Source of the DNA: Epiperipatus broadwayi
Lineage: Eukaryota; Onychophora; Udeonychophora; Euonychophora; Peripatidae
NCBI GenBank assembly: GCA_028023455.1
Contig: JAQFVV010000449.1
Location: 442,001-506,000, forward strand
Direction: 5' to 3'
DNA length: 64,000 nucleotides
In this document: positions 34,991 through 46,672 of the stretch, one piece after another
Position numbering within the stretch: the first letter of the stretch is position 1
Layout of the letters: the number at the start of each line of letters is the position of its first letter
The notes under the pieces: model-generated
Told to the model about the DNA's origin: nothing
Databases searched by the model: none
Seen by the model: only the letters and a program-made list of their open reading frames with translations
Made by a program: the position numbers and the translations under genes

Positions 34991-35516
34991 TATAAAAACA
35001 TTGTTGTTATCTGATCCCTCGTGTCAGCAACAGGATGGCGCTATTTCTAGCTAAATTTCTAGAAATATGCCATTTCTGCGGCCACAACCAAGCCTTTAAG
35101 CATTCTTTCTAAAATAAATCCTAGAAAGATTGTTAACTCGGAGTGAAGTCTTCTTTCTATGCTAAAAGGTAGAGTGTTAACTCAGAGTTAAGTCTTCTTT
35201 CTACGATGAAACCTAGAAAGAGTGTTAACTCGGCTAACCTTGTGGCTTTTTCCAATGCTAAAAGCAGAGGAAAATGCCATAGTTGTTTGTGTCATGCATT
35301 ACATCATAATACTGTGTTATGTATTTTATGTAACAATAATGTATGAGGGTGTGTTAACTTGATCGTGTCAAAATTATTTAAATTTTCATTGGGGCCTTTT
35401 TTTTTAAAGACAAATTGATGTACTGTTACCTTTTAACAATTTTAACAGTGTCGTGACTGTTCCTTATAAAGCTGTAAGCCTCCTAAATTCTCTATTAGAG
35501 TGGGGTAGCATAAATT

Positions 35517-35720
35517 TTTTGATGAGCACACTTTGAGTCACATTTTAGCGAGAAATTTTCCAAGACCAAGAAGATGGCTAATTCCAACACAGAAAACTTG
35601 AAAAGATGGAAATTGCCAGACATAGAAGCCAGCGCTGGAACATTTCTACAGCAGATAAACATACTGCTGAAAGAAAAGATTGGATTGTGCAGTAAATATA
35701 TGCAGACTTGAGGTCCAAAA
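35517..35720 (+). pseudogene. possible LINE C-terminal coding remnant
   Basis: A plus-strand frame reads ARHRSQRWN and, after a short gap, ERKDWIVQ and IYADLRSK, somewhat like the basic, Trp-containing C-terminus of RTE-type proteins. It is short and interrupted, so identification is tentative. Confidence 0.25.
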
Positions 35721-35819
35721 ACATCTTTTGACTTTCATTTGTAAGTCTCATTGTTGCCGCCAGAAATGTTCACTTCGTAAAGGGCAGCTTGTTTGAGGGA
35801 TTCCAAATGGCCTTCATCA

Positions 35820-37510
35820 AATGTAAAAAATAAAAGTAATTTCAATTTTTACTTAAACATACATCCCTTCTCCCAATAATTGTTGTCATCGGCAATCAAA
35901 TATAAAATAAAAGAAGTAACTAAATTTTTTATTTAAACATACCCCAAAAAAACCCGGTTCTCCCAATAATTGTTGTCATCTGCAATCAAATGGTCAAATA
36001 AAGTAATGTAAATTATTCTTTAATCATATAGAAAAAAAACCCCTCCCACTAATTGTTGTCGGCAATCAAATGTAAACCAATAAAAGTAAGACCGTAAATT
36101 ATTATTTAAACATAACCCAAATTACTATTTAAACATACACCAAAAAAGACCCGCTCTTGTCAATAAAAATTAAAGAAACAACTATCATTGTCCCATTGTC
36201 AAACCAAATATTATTTGGAAAACCAAAATAATTTATAAACGAAAAAAAGAAAGTCAAATCGGTTGTCAATCAAATGGTAACCAATAAAAGTAACTTAAAT
36301 TTTGATTTAAACATACACACAAACAAAAAAAACAAACCCTTTCTCCCAATAATTGTTGTCAGCAATCAAATGTAAAGCAATAAAAGTAAGGTAAATTATT
36401 TTTTAAACGTAACCCAAATTACTATTTGAACATACACCAAAAAAGACCCTCTTGTCAATAAAAATGAAAGAAAGAAATGACTATTATTGTCCCATTGTCA
36501 AAAATATTAGGTTTTTGGGAAAACAAAACCATAATTTATAAACGAAAAAAAGAAAGTCAAATCGGTTGTCAATCAAATGTAACAAATAAAAGTAACTTAA
36601 ATTTTTATTTAAACATACACAAAAAACAACCCCTTTCTCCCAATAATTGTTGTCGGCAATCAAATGTAAAATAAAAGTAATGTAAATTAGTATTTAATCA
36701 TCACCCAAAAACACTCCTCTCACTAATTATTGTCAATCAAATGTACACCACTAAAAGTAATGTAAACTATTCTTTAAACAGTTACACCCCTTCTCCCAAT
36801 AATTGTTGTCGACAATCATACACACACACAAAAAAACACCCCTCCCAATAATTAATGTCATCAAATGTAAAACAATAAAAGTAAGACGTAACTTATTATT
36901 TAAACATAACCCAAATTACTATTTGAACATGCACCAAAAACACCCTCTTGTCAATAAAAATTAAAGAAACATCAACTATTATTGTCCCATTGTCAAAAAT
37001 ATTTATTTGTAGAACTAAAACCATAATTTATAAACGAAAGGAAGTCAAATTGGTTGTCAATCAAATGTAAACCAATAAAAGTAACTTAAATTTTTATTTA
37101 AACATACACACACATGAAAAAAACAACTTCTCCCAATAATTGTTGTCGGCAATCAAATGTAAACCTATAAAAGTAACGTAAATTATTATTTAATCGTACA
37201 CAAAAACACCCCTCCCACTAATTGTTATCGGCAATCAAAAGTAAACCTAAAAAAGTAACGTAAATTATTATTTAAAGATACATCAAAAAACCCATTCTCT
37301 CTTGAATTTTGTCAATCAAATTTTAAAAAACAGTAATACTATTTTTTAAAAAAACTATTTGGACATACACCAAAAAGACCCTCTTGTTAATAAAAAATTA
37401 AAAAAACAACTATTATTATCCCATTGTCAAAAATATTATTTGGGCAACCAAAATAATTTAAAAATGAAAGAAAGTAAAATTTGTAAACAAAACAAAAAAA
37501 AAAGTCAATA
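35820..37510. repeat. degenerate satellite-like array
   Basis: About ten copies of a unit containing CCCAATAATTGTTGTC, GGCAATCAAATGTAAA and AATAAAAGTAA, roughly 80-95 bases long. They alternate with a longer block carrying CCCATTGTCAAAAATATT, seen near 36190, 36489, 36984 and 37419. The irregular spacing points to an old, rearranged higher-order repeat. The open frame at 36477-36674 is a by-product. Confidence 0.85.
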
Positions 37511-37674
37511 TTAATAGAGAATAGCACCATCCCGTGGCTGACATGAAGGATCAGATGAGAACCAAAAACATTTTCATGAACTTAAATTGAGTAATTATCT
37601 GGCATCCATAATAACAGTAATATTAGCTTCTATGTCTAGATTGATAAATATTCTATTTTTTGATTATTTAAATA

Positions 37675-37790
37675 TCTTATGCAGTTTGGATCAGTTGGTA
37701 GAGTTTTGATTTGTGGCTGAGAGGTCACAGGTTCAATCCTGGTATGTGAAGTCCCACTCAATAAAGTCATTAACGTTTTTTTTATTTAAA
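37675..37790 (+). repeat. tRNA-like sequence, SINE or pseudo-tRNA
   Basis: TGGATCAGTTGGTAGAG is a near-consensus A box and CAGGTTCAATCCTG a B box one base shorter than normal. The anticodon stem does not pair and the T loop is short, so a functional tRNA is unlikely. CAATAAAG follows downstream. Confidence 0.55.
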
Positions 37791-39540
37791 TAAAGTTTTG
37801 AATTAATGTATTACAAAAATGTTTTCCAACTTCATATTATTTCCATAGCTGTTCATAAAAATCAATGGATGCTACTTTTTGAAATTCCTCAGTTTTGAAC
37901 CTCTTGATATTTATTTTACAGTGCATAGCTACAGTTAATATTTAAGAGTACATATTTAAAGGGTGGTGTTAATGAAAATATAGTCTAATATTTATTTATA
38001 TTACTTGATTAAAATCATTCTAGTTGTTGTAAACTGAAATTGATTTCACAATTAGTAGATAGACTATTAAAATGCAATTATTTATCCATTTTTTGATATT
38101 TTTATAAGCTTTTTCTTGTTTGGTGTTCAAGTGAACAGGACATAACATAGAGCTATTTTTTGTTTTCTATTAGCATAAGAGCAGATACTGAGAGATGAAT
38201 TTGACAATCTTAACTTCAGAAAAGAGATGAAGAAGAAAAAGTTTAAGTTTTGCAATAGTTATAAAAACCAGTCCATAAAACACAAATAAATCTATGTCGA
38301 TCCTTTACTTTGTTTATGTTGCATCTGACAATATGTCTTTTAACTTTTTCTACAGCAAACTTTGCATCCAAAAGACTTCAACATTTGGTCTAATACTCCA
38401 AATATTGAAGGGGACAGATTTATAACCAAACATACCAGGAACAATTCTCAAATGAATGTATATAACAAAAAAATCAGTTCAGACTAAGTGAATACAATTG
38501 TTAAATAATCAATTTATCAATGAGGTGTTCTAGTGTCAGATGACCTCCAGAGCAACTAGCAATACAATTATTTATATATATATATTATTTTTTTAGTTGC
38601 TCAATTACATATTAAATGATAAAATGCACCACTCTCTTCTATACCTTTTTAAAGCCACTTTTTATTTTTTAAGTTCTGTTTCAGCCAACTTGCAGCCTTC
38701 ATCAGAAATCCTTTTAATTGATTATTTATAGGAAGTGTATGATAGATTAACAAGATATCTGGTGAAGATTGCAAATCACCTGCAACTGAATATAAAAATT
38801 GCTTTAAAAAATGCAAAAGTGAATGTGTCATTTTATTACATCATTTTATTTTATTTTGCCTAATTGTAGTTCTTCAGTGTCTTCTAGCCTAAACCATATC
38901 CTTTCAATAAAACATTTAATACTGCATTTTATGACTTTGAATTAATGTAGTGCGAAAATAATTAATTAACAGTAAGTAATTGATAATAAACTATTGAGTG
39001 ACTAATTGTTCAGAAATTCATAAAAAATTCGAGACTGGAAATAAAAGATTCGGTCAAGAACCATGGATTTTTGAATTCCAGATTCCCCTCTCTATACTTC
39101 ACCAAATAGTGCAGAAAAGAAGAAGCAATTGGTAGCGATCAAATATTTGTCTTCTTGTTTATCGGAAAATCCTTTCTGAAATGATTCTTCACATCGAATA
39201 TAACTTTCCAGGAGAAATTTTAATACACGTAATTAATTTTGAAAAACGTATAAGAAAAAAAAAGTTACCATCGATTGAGTTAAAATGCTACTTTTCTAAG
39301 ATAGAAAGGACTACATTTTAAAATTAAAGATACAATTACTCAAATATGTAATTTTAATTTTTTTTTAAAAAGTAACTCATTATTTAATGAATAATTTTAT
39401 AATGAGGTTTAATTTTTTTTTTTAAAATTCTTTAGAACTTTTAATAAATTTTAAATCATTGTTTGATTTCTAATGAAATTTAAAAAATATCAAAAGCTTT
39501 CTGACAAACAATGTCTCACATCTGAAGTTTACGGAGCTGT
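37791..39540. other. unassigned AT-rich sequence
   Basis: No supported gene; the open frame at 38649-38831 has no recognisable motif. Long A and T runs from 39240 on. Confidence 0.45.
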
Positions 39541-39544
39541 GCAA

Positions 39545-39558
39545 GTTGTCATAGCAAC
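39545..39558. promoter_or_regulatory. RFX X-box-like site
   Basis: GTTGTCATAGCAAC differs from the symmetric X-box GTTGCCATGGCAAC at two positions, with the second half-site perfect. In animals such sites bind RFX factors, often near ciliary gene promoters. The surrounding 60 bases are less AT-rich. No adjoining exon is recognised. Confidence 0.35.
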
Positions 39559-39979
39559 AGTTAATTACTTGCAAAACATTAGAAAATGTGTAAGTGACTA
39601 TGGAATTTGAATTAATAAAGTGCTTCTTCGTTTTAATCACTTTATTCATAAAAAATAAAAAAAACTTTAAAATAATTTAAAAATTAATAAAAAAATTGTC
39701 TAAAGCAAAATGTATTAGAATTTAAAAAATTGCAAATATAAAATGAAAAATTATTTATTTATATTTTTGATAACAAATAAATAATGTTGGAAAATAACTT
39801 TTTTAAATAAGAATTTTTAAAAATTGGCGCTGAAATATTTGTAAAAATCAGGATTTTTGTCTATCTTACTGTCTTTTCAAGCATATACATTTTTACGTAA
39901 GTGCGTGTATGTGAAAAGAGGGCATATTCAATTTATTATTAGCACGTGACCAAATGATTGCAGTAGTGAATATAGTACT

Positions 39980-40072
39980 TCCTGTGTCAAAGCATCGTCC
40001 GGAAAGCGAACCCACAAACCCGGACAACTGCTTGTAAGACAACTGTGCTGACCATTCGACCACCAACGCTTG
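39980..40072 (-). repeat. tRNA-derived SINE, copy 4
   Basis: On the minus strand: TGGTCGAATGGTCAG (A box), GGGTTCGCTTTCCGG (B box), GATGCTTTGACACAGG. The A-run is missing, so the 3' end is truncated. Copy 5 lies 280 bases away in the opposite orientation. Confidence 0.8.
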
Positions 40073-40349
40073 AAGATACGGCAGATAACGTGTTGAAAAA
40101 TGGTAAAACCAATAATGTAGGAGTTAAAGGATAGTAAAGCAAAATATCAAGTAAGTAGAATAATAAACCTGGTATTTGGGTTCATGGATTTATAATCACA
40201 ATACTCATATCTGATGTATTATTATTAATATGGATAAGTGCTCCATTGTCTTTTACTCTAGGAATTCTAAAATCATAACAAATGATTATCAAAGAGATTT
40301 AGAAATAATATTTTCCAATTAATTACCATCACATTGGTTTTATGGCGAA

Positions 40350-40458
40350 CAAAACTCTCAAAGTTACACGAGCAGCACAGCCGCCTTACAAGCAGTTGTC
40401 CCGAGTTTGCGGGTTCGCTTCCCGGCCGATGCTTAGACACATGAGAAAGATAAAAAAG
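40350..40458 (+). repeat. tRNA-derived SINE, copy 5
   Basis: A weakened A-box region, then GCCTTACAAGCAGTTGTCC, GGGTTCGCTTCCCGG (B box), GATGCTTAGACACATGAG and an A-rich end. Confidence 0.8.
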
Positions 40459-40459
40459 G

Positions 40460-41160
40460 TACAGGAACTATTTATAGATATAGAAAAGCATTTAATAAAT
40501 TAACAAAATTCCAACTTTTTATATTTTTGGAGTATAGATAAATTATATGAAAATGTTGATCCGAGACAGATATCGAAATTCAAATTGTTTTTGACAAATT
40601 TTTTAAAATAAATCTAAATAATCATTGTATTAATGCTGGAATGAAAAACAAAAGATTTTAAATTTCTGATTAAAATTATTTCCCATAAAATTTCTGTTTC
40701 TAACGCTCAGTCTAAGTTAAGTCTCAAAAAGAGCATTATGACAATCGTTCTCACAATATTTTTGAACTTAAAATTTATGTCTAATATATTAAAATTCTCC
40801 CCTTTATTTCATTTATGCAGAACTTATAATAAAGACTTTGTGAGTAAAGACATTTTTAATTTAGATTTTAAACAATAGAGGCATGTTAAAAAAATATATC
40901 CCTAATCTCATTTGGTGTAGTACCATTCATTTTCTATTTTGTTTCCATTATTTTATTTTTGATGTTAATCTATACTTGTATCTAATTAACTCACTGTAAT
41001 ATCTATAACTAGTTTAATGATGTCGAATATGTGCATTAAATAAAGAATTATTATTTCACTTGATCACCATTTTATATACTTACACTTACTGTATGGAGAA
41101 TTTGGAACTCATTTTATTATTTATTATTGTTGTTGATGATGATGTTATCATTATAACTTT
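40460..41160. other. unassigned; possible faint LINE trace
   Basis: Near 40468-40510 a frame-shifted stretch reads ELFIDIEK then AFNKLT, like RT motif A, but nothing around it supports the call. AT-rich otherwise. Confidence 0.25.
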
Positions 41161-41164
41161 TTCT

Positions 41165-41458
41165 AACAGGCAAAACTAAATGTATTGCCACTCAATGCAA
41201 GCCAGAGTAATCAATGGATGCCAGAAGGCTTGTGCATAAAATCCCCATCTAGTACCAACTCATCCAATCTCCCCTGACTAGTTTCTGGCTTGTGGCCTTC
41301 ATCAATGAGGAGCCTTGGATCTGAGAGCACTGCACCTAGATCTTAGGATATTGGATGAGTAGGCACTAGATGGCCATTTTATGCACAAGCCTTCTGGTAT
41401 CCATTGATTACTCTGACTTGCACTGAGTGGCAATACGTATAGAGAGTTTTGCCTGTTT
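41165..41458. mobile_element. hairpin (MITE-like) element, copy 2
   Basis: Arms at 41165-41272 and 41348-41458 are reverse complements over about 105 bases. Examples are AGAGTAATCAATGGATGCC pairing with GGTATCCATTGATTACTCT, and AACAGGCAAAACT pairing with AGTTTTGCCTGTT. A loop of about 75 bases carries TTTCTGGCTTGTGGCC. The body matches 2341-2578. No coding sequence; a foldback MITE of an unidentified DNA transposon family. Confidence 0.8.
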
Positions 41459-41574
41459 TAATAACAGTTATAGGCAAGCATAAGATATGGTGATCATGTG
41501 ATGTTTATTGGCTTATATCTTTTTCTCTTGTAGTTGATGTTTATATTCATTTAGGAATAATTACTGCTGCTGCT

Positions 41575-42290
41575 GAAGATGGAAGATTTTAAATTGATGA
41601 AGATGGAAAACCTTATAGAAGAAAACAGGCAAATGAAATTAAATACCAATTTTGAGAAGGCGGAATATTTGATGTCAAATGAAAAGAATATATTGATCAT
41701 TGATGAAAAAAATTAAAGTGGATGGTTTTCAATATTTGGAATCAGAATAAAAGCATTATCAAAACAAGACATCTAGAGAAATATTAAAATAAGCAGTCAA
41801 TAGGAATGTCTGACTCAGTTTCAGGGAATAATGAAATGCTGCTGAAAGCAATATATATATATATATATATGACATACTGGTATAAAATATACTATTATAT
41901 GAAATGAAAACATAGACAATGAGAAAGCAAAATGAACAAGATTACTGATAATGAAAATAGACTACTGGAAATCAGCAAAAAAATAAATAAATCCAAGATT
42001 AGTAAAAAAAATAAATTAAAAAATTATAATTGGAAAGAAAAAAACATATAAGACAATGAAGAATGAGGTTAAAATGATGTGGTCAAGTTAAAAGAATGAA
42101 GAAGAATAAAATACCAGAGCGATGACTGAGTTGGGAAGCAGATGGGAGAAAACCAAGAAAATTACAAAAAGAAGACCTAATTAACAACATGTGTAGAAAT
42201 GGTCTATCAGATGCACATGCTATATATGAGAAAAATATAAAGAACATTTGGTCAAAAATATCTCGGTAAAGAACCTGAAGATGTGTAGGT
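41575..42290 (+). pseudogene. decayed LINE reverse transcriptase, C-terminal half
   Basis: The first readable block (about 41590-41745) gives IEENRQMKLNTNFEKAEYL, then IKVDGFQYLESE. It resembles the segment after the RT active site, which in related LINEs reads G-L-K-I-N-x-x-K-T-E-Y and F-x-Y-L-G. The second (about 42067-42270) gives MRLK, CGQVKRM, LSWEADGRKPRKLQKEDL, the family's W-F-G-H-V-x-R-M and W-x-P-x-G-x-R-x-R-G-R-P region. Stops and an AT-repeat expansion (41850-41868) interrupt it. Confidence 0.6.
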
Positions 42291-42295
42291 TTGTA

Positions 42296-42660
42296 AGTAC
42301 CTTTATCATCATTACCAATCTACTGCAGAATGAAGATCTTTCTAAGTTTTTGATCTAGTTTTTCTGAATTCATTAATTTTATTTTTCCACGCCAATCTAT
42401 ATAACTTCTTTAGCCCATTCTCTCACTTATGATATCTTATAATCTCTCCACATTCAATCTAAAACTTCAACTATCAAACTATTTCCATCGTTGCTGGCAA
42501 CATATTCAGCCTAACCACCTTTTAGATACTTAATTGTTTCATAAGGTGGTTTTTCTATCACTGATGTATTTTCTTTTTAGTCCTTTCTTCTTTATTTCAA
42601 CAAACCCCTATTCAAACCCTGCTTTGTGCTCTGCAGTCATCATACTGCTTTTGTAAGTAA
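42296..42660 (-). pseudogene. LINE 3' end, decayed
   Basis: The opening CATCATTACCAATCTACTGC resembles the starts of the minus-strand LINE 3' remnants at 15063 and 45488. No frame is open. It sits tail-to-tail with the plus-strand LINE remnant just before it. Confidence 0.4.
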
Positions 42661-43259
42661 GTAATGATAGAACATATTTATAAAGAAAACTTCCTTTTCA
42701 AATATGCAAATGTACTTCCTTTTAACAGTAAGTCACTTTTATAAAAAGTCTTTAACACAATTCTAATTCTGTGATTAAGTCGAACCATTATATTTTTCAT
42801 CTAATTAATAAACATCACCTCATTTGTATAGTAGAGCATTATGGTAGAATATTTCTGCTTTTTCATAATGAATCTTTAAACTGAAGCTAATGTTTTTTGA
42901 ATAAATAAGTAGCTTTTTCACTTCATCTCTTATTGTTACTTCTTTTAAAACATGATAACAACAGTTTTCTAAATCTCATAGGATTGTGTATTATTTTAAA
43001 AATGAATTTATTTTACTGTATATAATAACTTTACACATAAGTAAAATAATAAGCATATTAAAAATTGGAATGTTTTCTTTAATAAAAACACTGGCATACA
43101 TTGTTGATGAATTATTATTTCTCTTGGATGATTCTCAACATGTATTGCTATATAAAAAATAGGTCTTTATTGATGATGATGTGATTATGAATCAGCATTT
43201 CACTTAGATTGTAGAATCTCATAAATTAAATAATTCCTGAAGCCATAGTTTAATTTTTT
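42661..43259. other. unassigned AT-rich sequence
   Basis: No feature recognised. Confidence 0.5.
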
Positions 43260-43950
43260 TGGCATGTATTTTAAACCTCTATAATATTGCTTCTCCCAGG
43301 CATTCATGGGAATAATAATGTTTGTTTATTGCTTTATAAATCTTGGAAGCGATAATGCCTTTTTTTATTGTCTTTTTGTCATCTGTTAAAAAACTTGATG
43401 TCTAAATTTTGCTTGATGGGTTTTTGGAAGATTAAATTTGATCTTAAGCTTTTGACAAAGAGACAATAATCAGTGAAATGCAGAAAAGTTTCTTCATCTA
43501 ATCCACATAATTTATAAATTGTATCTACAAATCTTGTGGTAATTGAGAAAACATTATACAGAAATTCAATGCTTGTAATAAGTGAGTGAAACATCCATTA
43601 ACATGTTTTCTAATACTTTTATGGATAAATGGGTTTCCAATTGTCAGGATTGTATATTTTATGACCAAATAGCTCTGGGTTAAGGTCTCTGAGTGTACAT
43701 ATTTTAGATACTGTTTCCAATCATTTATGAATTGATACACAATCATCAAAAAGATCTTTAATAGTAATAATGATGTAAACTGAATGCTCAAACAGTTTGA
43801 TATCCACTAGCATATGATCTGAAAATGTTTAGGGGTCTATCATAAATTTATCTAAAATACTGTCTACAGTATGAATAGTTAAAATGATAAACTTTGCTGG
43901 CAGACATATGCTTGAAGTTTGGAAGTTTTCTGTACAGATGGATTACAAAA
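43260..43950 (-). pseudogene. L1/Tx1-like LINE, C-terminal part
   Basis: Two overlapping minus-strand frames. The upstream one (43525-43791) reads FINDWKQYLKYV, then TIGNPFIHKSI. The downstream one (43379-43594) reads IYKLCGLDEETFLHFTDYC, the C-x2-C-G-x-x-E-T-x-x-H-x-x-x-x-C knuckle found after the RT of L1/Tx1-type elements. It parallels the C-terminal region of the copy at 11.4-12.4 kb but is a different, older sequence with a frameshift between the two frames. Confidence 0.65.
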
Positions 43951-44559
43951 TTGTGTCTGATGTGAAAATAATTATCAATTGAATTATCATATTTGATCTG
44001 GGTGCATTAAAATTCACTTATTTGTGAAATAGGTATATAAACAGAAATTCATGAAATATAATTAATATATATTAATATAAACAAATATAAAAATGTGCAT
44101 TTAGAATATATACACTGTTATATCTCTGCCTGCTGCTGTTGGTGAAGGGGCTTCAGACATTCATATAAGTTTACCTAAGCTGTACTGTGTTAGCCTGCCT
44201 TATGACTAAATATGATGACTCTTCTGTCTATACTCTGACAGCTTGCATCATGTATGATTTAGATTTTAGAAGCTTCCAATACTGAATGTGAGCTTACCTG
44301 ACTGCATTAACCATACTGTGGATAATCAATGTGCCATTCAGCTTTACTAGCTGTTGTCTGATCTTACCTCCGATGGATTATTTATGGCCAGATCCCCATC
44401 CATGATGAAAGCAATTAGATTCAGTGAGCATCATTGCCTATTGGCTACTCTTGCCATTGGACACATTATATGTCCTTTCATATTTTATATAATTTTTATA
44501 TTTATATAACTTCAAACTATTTCAAAATTCATCTTTCCAAAATTTTAACTTAATTTTAG
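43951..44559. other. unassigned; less AT-rich island at 44120-44470
   Basis: The island has mixed composition but no frame or repeat I can identify. Confidence 0.35.
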
Positions 44560-44705
44560 TCTTCTCCGATGCTGCCATCTGTGGTACATTTCAGTAATTA
44601 ATAGATGGTAGCTACTGAACCATCCATATCTACAGAATTGTTTCTGGCTTACGACTTTGATTGTAAGTAGTTTTGGATCTGGATCTAGTGCACCTGGACC
44701 TTTTT
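44560..44705. repeat. diverged core of the hairpin repeat family
   Basis: TGTTTCTGGCTTACGACTT and GGATCTAGTGCACCTGGACC parallel TAGTTTCTGGCTTGTGGCC and GAGCACTGCACCTAGATC in the loop of the element at 41165-41458, in the same order. Confidence 0.5.
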
Positions 44706-45487
44706 AATATAATACATCTTTCATCTATTAGTTACTTTTGTTCCTTTTTTTACTATCGAGATACCAATCTCAAATTTAAAAACAATTTATAAATTAGCAG
44801 AATTCTATGAACTTTTTTAAACAGAATCATTTATGTAAATTTGAAGCTGATAAAAAAAAATAGAACATTAAAATTTAAATAACATACTTAGTTAAAGTCA
44901 AATATAATAAAAATACACCTCAAATTCATTAAAGACTTAATATGGAAAACTGAGAGAAAAAGAATACTAAGACATAGCCTTAATGCCCACATCCCTTGTA
45001 TAGTGACAAAGATTTAAAAAAAAATCTGTATTCATGATTTTAATGTAGGTTTTAGAACACCGGCAAATTTAACAGGCTGGTTAATAGAACCAACAATAAT
45101 ACTGATAAAACAGAAGCCCCATAAGTTGAGAGTATAGATCAATGCAATGGCTGAGAAGGTTCAATCATATATTACAGTGAGTCTTGGACAAGTATTACAA
45201 CAAGAATGAGACTGCATAAATACTTATACAATGAAGCAAAAGAAAATGCTTGTACATTGGTTAGTCTTTTAAATCATGAAAATTATCATGGGGATATTTT
45301 CACTCAATAAAGTGTTAAAGTAGTGTGAGTAGAATAAAATGTTTGAAAAAGAGAAATGAGGTATGGCATACTGCTAATAATGGTAGTGTTATTAACAATA
45401 GATTTATCAATCTTCAATTAAGTTATCAGGGGAATATATAAAATGTAAATACTCATTAGCCCTAACAAATATAGAATGCAGCTTGAG
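44706..45487. other. unassigned AT-rich sequence
   Basis: No feature recognised. Confidence 0.45.
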
Positions 45488-46230
45488 TCATCATCATCAT
45501 TTTATTGATCCACTCCAGGACGAATGTCTCTCCATGTTTAATCCATTTTCTCCAATCTCTAATCTTTTTTTACATCAAGCTGCTCATTATTTGGTTCATC
45601 CACCTCACAAGTGGTCTCTTTCTAGGTCTTTTACAATCTCTGGGAATCTGGCTTAAGATTTAAACTGTCCATATATTATCATCTCTTCTAGCAATATGTC
45701 CAGTCCAGCCCCATTCCAGTCTCTTGAGTCTTTAATTTGTCAGTGACATCTGTTTATACTCTCACCCTGTGTTTTGTTTATGATCCCATTTTGTTACACT
45801 TAATATGCATCTTTTCATTTCTTATTAAGTGGTCTGAAGTATCAATATTACTCTTCTGTTAAATATTCAAATCTCAGATTCATAAATAAGAACTGGTAAA
45901 AGACATTCATTAAAAACCTTCCTTTTCCAAACACATAGGTATATTTCCTTTAAATATTAAATTACTTCTGCCAAAACTACTCCAAATTTAATTCTATAAT
46001 TAACTTAATCCAGTGAGTTTTCATCGATACTGATAATATGACTAATGTATATGCATTGTTAAAGTTCTAACTCATCAGTATCAATCATTTTCTTCTTTTG
46101 AGAAAAATCGATCAAACATTATCTTAGTTCTTTTAGCATTTACCTTTAGCCCTACTTTTTTACTTTCATCTGATACTCTTGCAACAGTTTGAGTATCTCA
46201 TAATCATTAAAACCATGTGCAGCACATCCA
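45488..46230 (-). pseudogene. RTE-like LINE, C-terminal half
   Basis: Minus-strand translation with stops reads SDESKKVGLKVNAKRTKIMF, CVWKRKVFNECLLPVL, GWTGHIARRDDN, IPRDCKRPRKRPLVRWMNQI and GETFVLEWI. These align in order with the RTE-like RT at 17.0-18.2 kb from just after its catalytic FADD motif to the stop. The 3' end is CATCATCATC on the plus strand. It is the same or a sister family as the 17-kb copy, but older: at least eight stops and several shifts. Confidence 0.85.
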
Positions 46231-46672
46231 AAATGTAATATCTAATTAAGGATTAAATTTTACTTGGTCAATTTTATTACATTTAACAGTTATGAATATA
46301 TTCATGGTTTGGGTTTTTGCCAATGCATCCCCATTAGCTTTCCTATATCACAATTATTCATTAGCACTGAAAGTCAGATTATCCTCTATCAGTATGCATT
46401 CTCTTTTCCCATGATTTAGTCATAAAAATGAGAAATGTATGTAAATATTCAATGTTTAATGGACTCTTTTGCGTATATTTTTTTAATTGAAGCTCAGCTG
46501 CGCATTGTTGCTGGATGATGGGTTTCACTTTCCAACTTGGTTTTTAATTGGTTGGTTGCTTAATTACATCATGGTTGAGTCCTAGTTAAAAATATATACA
46601 TGGAATATCTCATTAATACTTTCAATGTTTACATGTATAAAGTCTATGAAAATTTCCTATTAAATATATATA
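46231..46672. other. unassigned sequence
   Basis: No feature recognised. Confidence 0.45.

Larger units (their letters stand above)
34997..37567. mobile_element. composite element with inverted ends and an internal repeat array
   Basis: The left end (34997-35047) reads TCTGATCCCTCGTGTCAGC then GGATGGCGCTATTTC. The right end (37515-37567) reads in reverse TCTGATCCTTCATGTCAGCC then GGGATGGTGCTATTC. These imperfect inverted termini of about 50 bases enclose three zones. They are a module with three related units of about 58 bases around CTTCTTTCTA and GTGTTAACTCGG (35090-35240), a possible coding remnant (35517-35720), and a long degenerate array (35820-37510). No transposase or complete RT was found. 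The left module is the same as that preceding the RTE frame at 16675-16990. Confidence 0.65.

Noticed and set aside
35820-37510. CRISPR-like array
   Set aside because: Units are degenerate and unevenly spaced with no unique spacers, in animal DNA.
37675-37750. Functional tRNA gene
   Set aside because: A and B boxes are good, but the anticodon stem does not pair and the T loop is one base short.
40468-40620. LINE RT motif A-like stretch
   Set aside because: Only one short frame-shifted match; no other RT block around it.
44120-44470. Possible host exon in a less AT-rich island
   Set aside because: No open frame of useful length, no splice signals and no motif recognised.
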